Assembly (NCBI GenBank): GCA_028622995.1
Contig: JAJQJQ010000044.1
Coordinates: forward strand, 1,240,001 to 1,304,000
DNA from: Panagrolaimus kolymaensis
Taxonomy: Eukaryota; Nematoda; Chromadorea; Rhabditida; Panagrolaimidae
Direction: 5' to 3'
DNA length: 64,000 nt
Positions within the stretch are counted from its first letter, which is position 1; each line of letters opens with the position of its first letter. The translations under genes and the position numbers were made by a program. Below the pieces are notes generated by a model that was not told the origin of the DNA, did no database searches, and saw only the letters and a list, made by a program, of their open reading frames with translations. Positions 1-14,600 of this stretch are shown here, piece after piece.

Positions 1-1322
1 AGAACATGCTGTTGTCGTCGTCGATGTTGTTGTTGGGTTTATATGTTGAGTAGAGTTTTATCTTTTTTTATGAATAGCTAGCTTTAAGGATGAGAGAAGA
101 AGAAGAAGAAAAAAAGCTTGACAACAAAATAAATAAATATATGTATGTATGTATTTCCCTAATGGAATAAATATCTCTCTCGTCTTCTTCTTTTTTTATT
201 TTTAAATAAGCGAATCTTTTTATTTATTTTTTGGTTAAAGAAGCGATGAATTGAAACCATTAAAAAAAATATAGAAGAGGGCAACGACATAAAAATAAGT
301 TTTATTTTTCTTCTGCGAAACAGAAGCAACAACCAAAAAGCTTATTCAAAAAGAAAAAGAATTTAGAAAAATTAATGAGTAAAAAAAGTTTATGAAAAAT
401 ATAAATTTTTTAGAAGCATTTTAGGAGCAAAAATCACCGATATCGAATATGCAAAAGTTTAAAAAATGATAACAAAAATTTTCAAGCCTTTTAACTAACT
501 AACAACAAATCTGAAATATTCCCATGAGAATCTCTGTGTTCAGAGTCTCCTCGCCCACAAAAAAAAAAAAAAAATAAAGCAGTTTCATTTTTTCTTTCAC
601 CATAGAAATAAATTCATTTTTAACAAAAAATATTATTTAACAAGAATCATCGTTGAAAAGCATTCAACAACAAAAAAAGTTATGAAGAAAAAAAACATAA
701 ACCGTTTACACTTTTAATCCCCATGAGGAAGGATTTCAGACACCACCACAATCATCAACAACAAGTTTATATTTTATTTTATACTTTTTTTGTTGGCTGG
801 AGATGACATAATTAGATGCGTAAATGAAAAAGAATTTTTTTTTAAAGCTGGTAATTTTTAAAAATTTAAGTTTTGAAAAACACACAACAATCTTTATAAA
901 CTTTAAGAAAATAATTTTTAAATAATAAAATTCTAATTTTAAAAAAATACAGAAATCATAAAGATTAATATTATTTCCTCTTAACCTCCGATTTTTTTAA
1001 AGTTTGATCAATAACAATAAAGGCTAAATTATTTATTAATTTAATAATATTTATATTTGTATTTTATTCCCTTTGTTTGAAGTCAGTTTTTTAAGCATTC
1101 GGCTTTTTAAATTTAATAATAATAAAAAATCAAAAGTTGCATTCTTTTTTTATCCCATATTTTTTTATTTTTTTAAATATTTTGTGTTTCCATTTTGAAA
1201 AAAAATCTCGTATTTTTACTTTTTATCTTCATTACTCTATTTTTTCCACGGTAAAATAAAAATTACCTTAAAAAATTCTAAAAACTTTTATAACTCCCAA
1301 AAAGAATTTTTTTTCATAATAA
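1..1322. other. AT-rich non-coding stretch
   Basis: No open exon with coding-like composition is visible on either strand. The sequence is dominated by A and T homopolymer runs and short AAATAA or TTTTTA words. It lies downstream (3') of the minus-strand coding exon that ends at 1323, so part of it is probably that gene's 3' UTR. Confidence 0.6.
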
Positions 1323-2652
1323 TTAATTATTTTTATTTTTAAAAAACCAACCATTTATATCATCATCAAATTCATGAGTGGAATCATCATCCATCATATA
1401 AAAATTTGATGGCCTTCTTTCATCTAACATTGGTATATTTGAAGCATGTAAAGGTTGAACAGCGCTATCCATTGAATGAATGGTGGCTGAAGTGAAGCTA
1501 GCATCATATGCCATCGTTCCACCACTATTAGTAGTATCTCGAGTTTCACATATATGTCCTCCTGGTCCTGATACGAAATTATTTGTTGATGATATAGGAT
1601 ATCCCATATTTCCGGTACTTTTCGGTCGTTTCATAAATCTTAAATTTCTTCTTGAAACAGGTGTCATAGTTCCACTTGCTACAGTATTTTCTGAAGCAAT
1701 GGATCCAGAAGCATCATCGGAATCTTGTCTCCGACGATTTTGATTTAATTTATTTATAACTGCATTAGCTGAAGCGAATCCATTGGATCCCCGAGTAGCT
1801 GAACCAAGAGGCACTGGTCTAACATGAAAAATTCTTGATGGAGTTCGAATTTGTGTTTCAGTTATTATTGGTGGAGTTTGTTGAAGATTTTCATTGGTTG
1901 TGGAAAGTGATCCGGAGCCAGATGAATTTCCTCCTGAACCACCCAATCCAGAAGAGCCCGAAGCTATGGCCATAGCTTTCGCGGCATTAGCAGCAAACGA
2001 AGTTTCAGAAGCATATTTTCTTAAATGTTTTTTAGAATTTATCATTCGTTCTGGAACTGCTGAAGCTGGAGCTGCCCGCATTCCTCCGCCGCTTGAATTA
2101 TTATAATTATAATTATTATTTGGATTATAATTATTTGCTAATGTTGTTTCTATTCGTAAATTGGGTCTTTGATGATTTGATGATGTTGCAGAATTAATAT
2201 TTTTTATTTGCACTATCGCTTGTTGTTGCTGTGGTTGTTGCTGCTGGAATGGAATTGGAGGTGGAGGTTGAGGTGTTATGGATCGTTGATTATCATAATT
2301 TATTGTTGGATATTGTTGTTGTTGACCCAAAATAGGTAATGATATTCCATCATTATTATCGCCGTCGTGATTGATGTTGTCATTCATTAGACGTAGTTTA
2401 TTATGATTTTTAAATAATTGAATTCGTAAATTTGTTGAATTTGTTGTTGAAATAGGTGGCTTAGTTGCTTTGATTGTCGTCGAAGGTGAAGAAAATTTTA
2501 TTGAACTTGAATCAAAAAAATCGTGACTCTCCTCTAATGATTCGGTTTCTGCAATTTCTGGTGATGATTCAAGTGATATTATTGCTGCTGCGGCTGATGC
2601 TGATGCAGAAGTTGAAGCAACACAACTAAATTTTTCGTCGAATGCCAGTTTC
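1323..2652 (-). CDS. 3' coding exon of an unrecognised, disordered Ser/Asn/Gln-rich protein
   Basis: I do not recognise this protein. The frame is open without interruption from an in-frame stop at 2667 down to TAA at 1323, about 440 residues, and the first ATG in it is only at 2387. The 90 or so codons upstream of that ATG look coding (Ser/Ala/Thr-rich, ordinary codon use), so the exon probably starts at an acceptor near 2652 (GGGAAG|G) and the true start lies in an upstream exon. The protein has poly-Q, Asn/Tyr and Gly/Ser tracts, basic patches such as NRRRQDSDD and SRRNLRFMKRPKS that resemble basophilic kinase sites, and an acidic tail ending in a GWFF-type motif (DDDINGWFF). No folded domain is evident. 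A weak donor (GTTTAC) in the 14958-16335 gene would join it in phase, so both could be one gene with a 12 kb intron. That link is inference. Confidence 0.55.
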
Positions 2653-5600
2653 CTTCCCGTTGTTTTTTAATTTGGTTTTTTTGTGGAAAAAAAATGCAAA
2701 TTTACACCAAGTTTGATAAATATTATTTCAAAATTCTTTAAAACTTATTTTGTTGAACCATGGCTTATTAATATACTTATTTAACGGGCTGCTGCTATTT
2801 TTTTCGTGGATGAGAGATGAGAGAATTTCGGAGGAATAAAAAAAAAGCCTGTAAGAAATTATTTATAAATAAATAATAGCTGACGACGATGTGTAAAAAA
2901 TTAGAGTACGCGAGAGAAAGATAAAAAAATTGATAGATTTTTTTTGAAGAAAAAAAAAGATTTGAAAGAAAAAAGAAAATTTGTTTAAGGATGGAAATTT
3001 GAGAATTAAAAAAAAGAAGCAAAAGCAAAAAAAAAAACACAGAGTAAAAGTGAAAGAAGAATGTGTTTATTTGGTTGGGGTAGAAGAGGGATTGAAAAAA
3101 AGGCGAAAATGCAATAACGATTAGATTTTGTTGTTTGGTTGGTGGCAAAGGCATCTAATTATTTTATTTAACGTTCTCTGATTCCATGAAATTGAAACTC
3201 TCTCAAAGATATTTGTTGTTATTTTTTTTTTGCAAAAAAAAAGAAGGAGGAAACAATGAAAATCAGATAGAGAAGATTTGCATAAATTTTTAAAGGAAGC
3301 AAAAAAGGTTCGAAACCTAAAAGAATCGAATTCGAAAATAGTAAAAAAGATTAATTTCAGCTAGAATGTTGGCTTTAAAAATAACTTGGAGTCCAAAAAC
3401 GAAAATCCATATTTTGTAAAATAAAAAATTAAATATGTTTTTTGTGAGAATTCTGGGAATAAATTTTATGAAAAAAAAACTTGTGTTCTGGTTTTAAATT
3501 AATAAATTATAAATTTGTAAATTATAGCTTATTTTCCCATAACAAACGCTATCTTACAAATTTTTTTATTCCGTGTTAAACTAATATATGTGAAACTCTC
3601 AAGATTACTCATTATTTTCGTTCAAGCAAGACAAACAACAATTTTCCATATAAAGCGAAAGTTAATAAAAAAAATGGTTTTAAAAAAGTTCGTAATTAAA
3701 CTTTTTTTTGGTAAATAATAAAAAAAAATAAGTAACAACTTTTTTTATTTTATTTTTTATTTTTTGAATGAATGAAAAGCAAGCGAATGAAGAAGAAGCA
3801 GAAACGCAAAAATTAATTTCTTTTTTCCGTTTTTTCTTTCTTCACTCTTCCTCGCACTTTAGAAATAAAAAAAATGTGCCAAAGAAGACGGAAGAAGAAG
3901 AGTCTGGGTTAAAAAAAATAAAAAAATAAACCGCGACAATATATATATTTTTTTGTTTCGTTTTTGGGTGAGTAAAAAAAAAATAAATGTGACAGTCTTC
4001 AACGACAACGACAAGAAAAAAATAAGGAAGGAGGACAACGTTCGTGAGATTGAAGTTTTTTTTCTGCGATGGCTCAGACTTTATCTTTCTTATTCTTTTT
4101 TTCTAACTTAAGTTGAACGCATATTTTTTGCTTGAAGCAAAAGAAGAAGATTTTTTTGTTTGAAACAAGTTCCTCCAAGCTTTTTTAATTATAGAAAAAA
4201 ATAAAATTGAATAAAGAAAGCGTGAGAATGAAAAGTGTTTTTAAGCTTTTTTTTTAGAATTATTTATTATTTTAGGGATAAATAAAAAATAAATAAGGGT
4301 AACAACAAAATAAATTTATCTTTGATTTTAAAGGAAAAAGTTTAGAATAATAAAAAAAAGAGAGTTAAGTAGCTAAATTTAAAAAAAAGTTATTGGCAAA
4401 AAAGTTTTTACGAAACAAAAATCTTGAAATTTTGTGTTTTCCTGATGTGATCCGCAAAGTTAACTATTTTCAAAGTAAGAACCAAAAACAAAAAAAACCG
4501 CCCAAAAAATATTTTTGGGATTAAAAATAAATTTAAAATAAAAATTTAATGATTGGATTTTTTAACTTTGGCTAATCATGGTGGTGTTTTAAACAAAAAT
4601 CACTAAATTAATTAATGCTAATTTCTTAATCCAACCAACGACCAAAAGATTAACTTTACTAACCCTTAGATTAGAAACCCAAAAAAATAAATGTTTTAAG
4701 CATTTTTGTTTTGTTTTCTCATTGAAGCAAAAAAAAAAGAAGACCAAGCTTATGCCATTATCTATCTATCTTCTCCATACATGTCCTAAAATGTATAAAA
4801 AACATTTTTTCACTTTTTAAATAGAAAGTAAAAAATAGCAACAAAAAAAACTAAAAACCTGGCCTTCGAAAAAATATTTAAAAAATTAAGCAAAAATGAA
4901 GGAAAAGGAAGAAATCTAATTTGGCATGTCTCTTTTCAAAGATAAAAAAAAACAAAAGCGTTTTTTGACTGCGAGGGTGTCGCCGTCGACTGCCATCAGT
5001 AGCTTCTTTGTGCTTCTCTGAAAAACACTAAAAAAAACATGGAAATAAAATAGGATGAAGAAGAGAGAATAGAATGAAAATGAAACATGTCTCATGAGAC
5101 GGAAATCTTTGAAACAAAAAATAAATATATTTTTTTCATTTTATTTTTTTCATAATTGACAAGTGACGAGTTCCCTATCTTTTCTTGCTAAAGATACTAA
5201 CTACTGTTAAGGAATTAAGCATTATTCTTGGCCTCAAAGCGAGAAGAAAAAACTAAAAGATAATAGTTGTTTTGTTTTAGAAAACAAAAAATTAAGATAC
5301 TTAAAAGAAAAAAACAATGAAAAAGTAAAATGGAATTAAATGAGCGTGAAAAAAGTTTAAAAAAAATCCTGGAAAAAAGCTACCATTGTTGGTTGGCGCA
5401 AGAAAAAAAAAGTGAGCAAAGAATAAAAGCTTTGAAGATTCTTTCGAAGAAGTAAGGTGAAAGAAAAATGGATGAAAGAAAGAATGCCCAGGTGAAAATA
5501 AAAATAATGATGAAACACAAAGTTTTATGGAAAATATAGAATAAAGGATTTCGAAATAAATTTGAAAGAAGTGAAATAAAAGATAATTGGTAAAGTCAAA

Positions 5601-8600
5601 GCTATTATTATTTGTGAGGGTGGTAGAGCATTGAAAATTTTTATGACTTAAAAAAAGAAAAAAACCTTTATTGTTTTTTTTCTTTTTGATAAATAAATAA
5701 AAACTTTAACATTTTGAAAGGAAGGAGAAAATAAATAAATGGTTTTGAAATAACACATAAAAATCGCTGCTTCCTTTTTTAGTTGCAAAATTCTATTATT
5801 TTTTTTTACAGTAATTTGCAGACAAGTACTTCACTAAATCGCTTGCTTTTTTTTCTTAAGTAAAAAGTTTTAAATCAAAGATTACTTTATTTATTTTACT
5901 AAGCTGTCTCCAGGAAAAAATTATTTATCAAATTATCATATTTTTTTGCTTTATTTATTTTAGCTGCTTTATTCTTCAGAATTATTTACCAATAAAAAAA
6001 TGTATTTTTTGTTTTTGTTTTTAGCCTTTTTTCATTCTATAATTTTTTTAAGCTCGATCCAGCCAGCGGCGGCTGGCCACCATCGAAAGCGAAAGATAAA
6101 TAAATATTTTTTATTTTAAATTTAAAAAAGTCAAGTAGCCGCCGTTGCCGCCAAAGTTGTTGTTAGTGGTTTGAAGTTGGAAGAATAAATTAATTTTTTT
6201 TATATTCATTCTTCTCACTCGTCCACTTTTTTTTATTTCTTCTTGCTTCTCACATATCATCTCATTGATAGTTTATATTTTTATTTAAGTTTATTTTTTC
6301 ATGGAAGCTCCAGAAAAAAAAAAGTGCATTGGATGACAAATGTAAAAAAAAGACAGAAAGAAAACTTCTTTTTTTTGATAGCCATGATGAGAAATAAAAA
6401 ACAAAAGATTAATGTTGCCATAAAATAAAATAAAAAATAAAAAGTTGAGGGTGGCAATGAAAAGGAATAAAAAAAAGTAAAAGTAAATGGATAAATAAAA
6501 GGGAAAACAATTATGGGCATTTTTCTTTTTTGAGAATTGGTTAGAAAAGTTAATTTATGGGATAATATTGAAAATGCAATGGTGGCACCAGATACTGGAA
6601 AAAATGTATGAAAAAAAATTGTATCAAACTTCAAAAAACTGAATTTTTTTTTGATAAGCGTGACATGGATTCTCAGAGCCGAAATTTCTACAGCCAAAAA
6701 AAATTGCCATGGTATATTATTGTTTAGTTACAAAAATATGTTGGAAAAAATAATCAAAAATTGTATTGGAACAATAATAAATTTTTTAAGTATGTAAATT
6801 TCTAATACCCTTGCTTTTAGGATTCTTCGCTTTATTCTTTCTCTATAAAAAAATAGCTAAGAAATCTATCTCTTCGCTGTTGACTAAAAAAAATACACAC
6901 TTCGATTTCCTTAACTAAAAAAGAAACAAAAATAATAACTAACTGAAAAATGCAAATGCAAAAATTTTTTTTAAATGTTTTTAAGTTTTTCAAAACTTTA
7001 GCAACAAAAAAACCTTCTTTTTTAACTAACAATCGAAGAATCCTAAACGTAAAAAAAAAGTAAGTCAGGAGAAAAAAGTTTTTGCTAAAAAAACTTTAAA
7101 GCCAAAGCCATCGAAAGAAAAAAAGTTGTTTCAGAAGAATAAAGAAATTAGTTTATTCTTTTCCATCCTCCATTTATGTGTGCGCCTTCTTCTTCTTTTG
7201 CAAGGAAAACATTTAAAAAAACAGAAGGAAAAAAAGTGAAAAGCTAAAGAAAAAATTGGCTCTCTCTATCCGCAAATTTTCTTTACTTTTTTTTTCTTCA
7301 CGTTTTTTGTGATTGTTGTTTATCTCCCGCAGAGATATAAAATAAAATAAGAAAAAGCATTGTTCATTCAAAAAAAAAAAAAATAGCGGGAAAAGAAGAA
7401 AAAAAGGTTGCTGCTTTTGAAGTCAAAAAAAATCAAAGAAAGGCAATTTTGGGCAATTTAGGATTTTAACAGAATAAAAAAAACTTTTAGTGAAGAAAAA
7501 AAATCGAAAAATAAGGAAATTTTTTAAAAGCACAAAGCTCAAATATATATAACTCGAAAACAAAATATTTAAAGCTGCTACAAATTTTAGTGTTGGAATT
7601 CTTCGATGTGGAAGTGAAGATAAGAATTTTTGTAACTTAAAATTTTGGAAGACAAAAAAGCCATAAACAAAATTAAAATTAAAAACTTAATTTAAAAAAA
7701 TATGCGTGTTTAAAAATTAATGTTTTTTGAAACATGGGCTTTCAAGCAGTGCTGTATCGACGCCGACGAAATCGTCACGTCGTCGACGAAATCGTCGACG
7801 CCGACGACGGCGTCGGCGTCGGCGTCGTCGTCGATACTTTTTCTTATTTGTCGTCGACGCCAAAAAATACTCGATTTTTTCAAAAAAATAAAAAAAATCA
7901 TAGAAAATACAAAAATTAGACTATTTTAAACGCTTTAATTTAAAGTTATTGTTGTTTCCGTTAATAGAAACTTGTTTTATAATTATTTAATTTAATAATT
8001 TTTAGCTAAAAAAGCTCAAAATTTAATAAAGGAAAAAATATTTTAATTTTGGCGTCGAGGCGTCGATTTGTCGTCGGCGTCGACGACGGCGTCGACGCCA
8101 AATTTTTGTGACGACGCCGTCGTCGTCGTCGGCGTCGGCGTCGACAAAATGGAAAAATGACAGCACTGCTTTCAAGTACATAAATATATAAAATTAAGCC
8201 TGGCGGGAAATAGGAAAGTTGTATTTTTCTGATATATCAAAAAAAGAAAGAAGGAAAAGTCAAACTCAAAGTCAAAAAAAGGCAATTGGCTAATTTAAAA
8301 AATAAATATTTTATTTAACAGACGCAAAGTAAAAAAATAAAACGTGAGTAAAAAAAGAAGAAGATTCCGGCGATAAACAAAAGCAAAAGCTAGAGCTTTT
8401 AGAAGGAAAAGAAAAAGATGTCCATGGTTGTTTCTAGTAGCAGCAGCTCACACGTCTTCTGAATTAAAGAAAAAGAGTGAAAAGCTTTATTTTTTTTTTT
8501 GCTGTCGGTAAAATAAAATAAAAAAAGTCGCGAAAAGTAATTCTTCTTTCTTTTACGGCAGCGAGAAAAATGTCGGCATTCTTTCTCTTTTCTTTTTTTT

Positions 8601-11600
8601 TTCTTCCGTCTTCAAGCTTTTTTTTAAACACTATTTTGCCCAACGGCAAAATTGCAAATTGCTCTTTGCCCCCTCAAAATTAAATACTTTTTTATTTTAT
8701 TTTATTGAATCGCAAAACCACAACCACCACCACCAAACACGTCTTCCCAACAAGGCAAGACAAGACAGGAGAAGAATATAGGATAGGGACGAAGAAGAGA
8801 CAAGGAGGAGGAACAGTCTCATTAATTACCCAAGGAAAAAAAAGGCTGGAAAAAAAATTCTTGGACTTGGCTTCCTCGTGGTTTAAAAAAAAGGCGAAGA
8901 AGCAACAGATAAAAAACAATTGGAAGAAAAAATCATTGATAAACAATTAGATCTCAAAACATCAGAAGAAGAAGAAAAATGCAACCAAAATAAAAAAAAG
9001 GCTTTTGAAAAGTCACAAAAAAAATAAAGAAAAAATAAACTTTATAATTCTGAATTCCAAATTCAAAGTCGTCGATGCCAATGGCAAAAAAAATTATGCA
9101 AATGTAAAAAGAAAGAAAAAACATTTTCTTCTCGTCATTCGAAATGAAAAAAAAATTTAGAAAAAAAGTTAGAAAATTTTTTAGACGAAGAAGAACGGAG
9201 AAAAAAATTGTTGCGAAAAAAGAAGTTTTTGAGTTACAGGATGCCGCTGCCACTTCTTTGGCTGCTTTTGATGGTAGTGGTAGTGTTTCTTTTTTGATGC
9301 ATTTTTTTCTTCAATATCTCTCTATTTTTTGTTTCTAAAACAAAAAAAAAGACAAGCAAAAAATTCTCAATCTCAAGGGATTCATATTCTTTAAAATCCA
9401 TCTCATCCACATCGGATCGGAGAGACTAAAATTCGGCTCGGCTGAAGGAAGCTAAAGCTGAGTGAGTCTCTCAAAACTAAAACAATGCCATCTTTTTCCA
9501 TTTTTTTTTTCAAACTCTCAAACGTCTATGAAAGAGAAAGAAAAAATCTCATAACTTTATTTTTGTTTTTCTTCGTTGGGGCTTTGGTTTTTTTGTTTTA
9601 GGCCAATAGGGAACGCTAAGAAGAAAAAAAGCCTATAGCAAAGTTTAAGAAAAAAAAAAAGATTTTGGTTTTGGTGTTGCTCCTTTTTTTATTTTATTTT
9701 TTTTAAAGTTTTGGAGGTTTAAAAAAATAAGATTAACTCAAACAAATCAACAACAAAAAAAATACAAAGGAAGAAAAAAAGAGAGAAATCTGACAAGTTT
9801 GGAATCTTCCATAGAAAAAAAGCTGTTAAATAAAAAATAAAAAAAAGCATTGCAGTTTTAGAGGAAAAAAGCACGCGTGCATTTTGAGTGAAAGTAAAAG
9901 ATTTTACTTTCTATAAAAAAAATTACGTCGAGTTTTTTTTCACAATTTAAAGGTGCTACAGTAATATTTTTTAGAAAAATACCGTATTTTTAAAGTTGAG
10001 AACAAAGTATTAGATTAAATGCAAATTTTTAAATGTTAAAAAATATATTTCAATAAATTAAATAAAAATTTTTTGATTTGTCTCTCTCATAGCGAGAAAT
10101 CAATTAAATAATTTTAGAAATCAAAATTTCAAGAAAAAGGTTACTTACTACTTTAAAAAAATGTTGGAATTTGCACGAAAAAATATTTATTTGTATTTTG
10201 TTTTGAATATTATTAAATTTCATTTCGAATAGTTAGTTCTAAACACATTCGAAAAAACACTTCCTATTTTTTTTTTGAATATGAATCTAATGAGAAGAAG
10301 AAGAACGAATTTTATCGCAAATAATCGAATAGATTTATTTTAAAAAATGAATCAAATAAAACATTTTTTTTACAAAAGAAATTCACGATCGTCAAAAAAG
10401 TTGCTAAATTTTTTTTAATATTTTAAAAATTCTTTATTCAAAAAGTAACAAAGAAAAAATAGGAAGATTTTTTTGAAAGCAAAAAACACAATTTTTTTTT
10501 TGCATTTTTGGTAAACGAAATCTTTACGCAAAAGCAGCAGCATCTTCGAGAAAGTAAATTGAGTTAATGAACTCAACAAACTTTATTCTTTTTTCTTTTT
10601 TTTAAACATCCAAGCTTTTTTTCTTTCATATTTTAAGCAAGCTTTTTCTAACATTTTAAAGATTTCCTTATTCATCTTTTTCGTTAAAAAAAAGTTAAGG
10701 GAAATATCGCCTAAAATAAATCAGAATCTGTCCCTTGGAAGCTTATTTCATAGAGTTTCAAAGCGAAAAACCAATTTTTTTATTATTTCGGTTCCCTATG
10801 AATATGTTAATTTGAGCCATTAACAAAAAAAATTCAATGAGTAGGAAACTTGAATTTTTAGAAAAAAATAAAGATTTTGAATTCCAAAAAATAATTATGT
10901 CACCAAAAAAATCTGCCAAATAAATAACTATCGCCTCTTTTTAATACAAAGCTCATTCCTCTCAAGTTCAAAACAGATTTTTTTTGTTTGCAAAAAATTA
11001 CATTCAAGAATCTTTTTTTTTTGCAACATCGGTGATGTGTTTCAAAGTAAACCAAGCAAGCGTAGGAGGAAGGAGGTTGTTGGTGGATGGATGACTTGAC
11101 TTAGACGTTGTTAATAGAAGCAGCAACATCCATCGAAATGAATGAGTAAAAAAATAAAAAGAAGGAGCATCCTCCAAAAAAGTCATGTCAAAAATTTTCA
11201 AAATAAAAAGGTTATAAAAATGCCTTAAAGCGAAATTTTAATTTTTTCAATGTAAAAAAATATTATTCAAAGATCGAAAAACAATTTGGAAGGCAAAAAG
11301 CTTTTCCAACAAAAGGCAAAGATTTTTGCAATAAAAATGTGTGAAATAAATTTTTGAGGAGGAGAGGAAATCAGAAGCAAGCAACTGCAACGAAAGATAT
11401 ATTTCCCTAAGCAAAAATTTATTTAATAATTATTAACAAAAATAAATTTCTGAGCAAAGTTTTAAAAAAATAAATCGAAATTTTAAAACAAAGGCATTTA
11501 AAAAAATAGAAAATTAGTTAGTTAACCTTTTGTTTGATCCTCAAACTTCAAACAAATTTTTTCTCCCCTTTTTTCTTCTTCTCTCAAGCAAAAAAAATCA

Positions 11601-14600
11601 CGCTTAACCATTCCATCATCATTTAAGAAAGAAAGAAAGATTTAAAAAAAAAGAAGTGAAAACCAATTAATTACCAAATTGCTAATTGACATCTAATTGC
11701 TTTTTTCTTTTTTTCTTTGGAAAGCCAGGGAGAAAAAAAAAGTGGCAGCAAAAACATTAAAAAAAGAAGAAGAGGGAAACAATTGTTTTGTTTCAAAGAA
11801 TTTTTCTTTTATTTTATTTTGTTTTTGTGTTTTTTTTTTTGCATTATCAAAAAAAACAAAGAAGTAAGAAGCAATAACCAAGCAAACAAGCATGCGGGTG
11901 GATAAATAAGATGAATTAGTTGGTTGGCTTTTGGGCTTTTTCTTTATCGTCTGCTTGCTTGGAAGGGATATGTGTATGAGAAAACAGCTGGTTCAAAGCA
12001 TAAAAGTTAAGTTAATAAAAAAAATGTTGAAGGAGAAAGTGAAGGAGGAATTTTTGAAATAAAAAAAAAATGATTGATCAATAGTTTGAAGAACAAAAAA
12101 ATAAAAAAATAAGCAGAAAAAAAAATTATTGAATTTTGATTTGAAGTAAAAAATAAATAAGCATGAAATTTGTCATGAAAGGTAATTTCATAAGTTAATT
12201 TTTGACATGAAACTTTTTCACTTCGATTCAAGACAATTAACTAGCCATTATTTTTTTTTTTGAGATGCTTTTGCCTAAATATATCTCTCAAATATTCAAT
12301 AACAAAAATTTATTTGTATGCCATAAATGTTTTTTAAAAAGCAAAAAGAAAAAAAAACCGAAACGATATATTTTTTAAATTAGAATTGTTTCATTTTCAT
12401 TGACGGAAAAATAAATAAATAAATGAATAGGAAGAAGAGATATAGGAAGATGACACTTATTTCTTTCTTTCTTTCATCAAACAAAAAAAAATAAAAGAAA
12501 TTTCTTGTTTACTCATCAAACAATCCAATTTTTTTCTTCTTTTAAAAAAAATATGCCATTGGGGTTGTCTGAGGCTATCTATCTATATTGGCTTCATAAA
12601 ATAAAAAAATAAAAAACATACATCCACATTCAAATACAAATAAATATATACCTTCTTCATCCTACTTCCTTCTTTCTTTTATTTTTCGTTTCATTTATTA
12701 AAAAATAAAACAAAAGAATGATGGCTTTTTTATTTCTGAGAAATATGTATATGACAAAAAAAATTGCAAACAAATAAAAAAGTAAATAATATTTAAATAC
12801 TTTTTTATTTTAGCAGCTATTTTTTTAATTTTATTATATCAATGAAAAAAGGATGGTTCAAAAGTGTTAAAAATTATAATCCGAAATTTTTGACAAAGAT
12901 TTTTTCAAAAGAAAGCAATTTAATAAATAGAAAAATTTCTTGAATTAAAATTTTCTAGCTTTCCCAGTGCGAATTTGAATTAACTAATTTTTTATTTTAA
13001 AAGAATGAGACTATTTTTCTTAAAAAAAATTTAAGGAAGTAATAACTAATGTAAAAATAGTTTGTAACTTTTAAGTCTGATGATTTTTGCTGTGAAATAT
13101 GAAACCTAGTTTAAAAAATAAAAAGATTTTTTAAAAGATTTTTTAAAAGATTTTTCAAGTTTGAACTTTGTCCTTAGTTCTATTATTTATTTTTGAAAAT
13201 TTTGGAAGAAAAATCCGACCAATCTGAAATTGTCATAAAATTTTTTTATAGAAATTACAATTCTTTAATTGCCTGCTTTTTCTAATTTTTCAGAATTTAC
13301 TCATTTTCAAGCCTTTCAGGAAAAAAACTCAAAGCTTTCAGGGAAGTAAAAAGCTTTCAACAAACAACAACTAAAAAAAAGAAGTAAAAACACAAAAATA
13401 AACAGTTGTTGTTAAACACATTTTTTCCTTTTTCAAAACTTTATTGTGGCTTTAAATCGTGTTTAACTTAACAATAAGGTCAAATGCCACCACCGCCGAT
13501 GGATGCCTCCTCTAAGTTTTTTACTTGTTACTTAACTTTGTTGAAAAAAAAATTCACATATGTATCCGTCAGTCACTCATATCTCCTGTTGTCATTCGTT
13601 TATCCTTTGTCTCAAAAAAAAACATGAAAATGCAATCACAAAAAAAATTTTTCTTGTTTGTGTGTTAATTGTTTAAATTCCTTTGGACTTTGGCTTTTAG
13701 CTGCTTTTTTCCTTGATTTTTTTTTCAATAAAAAAAACAGACGCTGAAAAAAACAATAAGGAAAAAAATCAAAGAACTTTCACCCTCAATTTTGAGCTTT
13801 AGGATTGATTGGACTTTGAAAAACAAATGTTAAAAGTCAGTCGTCGCTTCACAAATAATAAACGTGTCAACAAGAAAAAAAACTTTTTTTTTTGTTAAAT
13901 TTGTTGTAATTGAAATTCTTAACATGTAATAAAAGAAATTATATTCTAAAAGTCAACCAACACTGCTGCCATTTTTTTTTTTTGCCCCACAACTAGAAGG
14001 AAAAAAAAGTTGTCAAGCCTTTAAAAAAAAAAGCTAACGATCAAAGTAAAAGAAAAAAATAAAATAAATGAATTCAGTCAAGAGTGACGTGAAATTAAAA
14101 AAAAAAGATAGTTAAAAGTATTTTTTTATTTTATTTTATATTCCACCCTCAACTTTTTTAGTTTCAATGTTTTTTTTTCTAGCTTTCAAAAAAGAAAAGA
14201 GTAAAATAAAAGTAAGGAATGAAAGTTTTTTTTCTTTTTGTTGCTGTTAATAAAATATGCATCAAATTTTAAATAGGGTGGCAAAAAAAACTTTTTCTCA
14301 TGGATAAAAGAAATAAGTAATGAAACTCTTTTTTTTCTTTTAAAGAAAAAAATATGGTTTAATATAAAAGAGTTTAATTTTAAGATAGATAGATAAACAA
14401 CAAAAAGAAGGGGTTTATGAAGATAAATAAAAATTGCATCATTTTTAAGTAATAAATTTTTTTTGAGTTTTAGACCAACGAAATGAAAGAAATACTCAAA
14501 ATAAATAAATAAAACACACATTTAAAAATGAAAAGAAAGTTGTAAGCCCTAGAAAAATTTCGTAATAGGACAGTAAATTAATTCTTTTCGTAACTCAAAA

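Noticed and set aside
2795..3154. 119-aa Phe/Leu-rich minus-strand frame
   Set aside because: A product of T-rich sequence with no splice or conservation signal.
7710..7929. Overlapping 61-69 aa open frames on both strands
   Set aside because: They are translations of the MITE A CGTCG triplet words, not genes.
8822..8834. A 13-nt match to the core of the nematode spliced leader SL1 (TTAATTACCCAAG)
   Set aside because: It lacks the leading GG and the TTTGAG plus GT donor that must follow, and no snRNA-like structure is evident, so it is a chance match.
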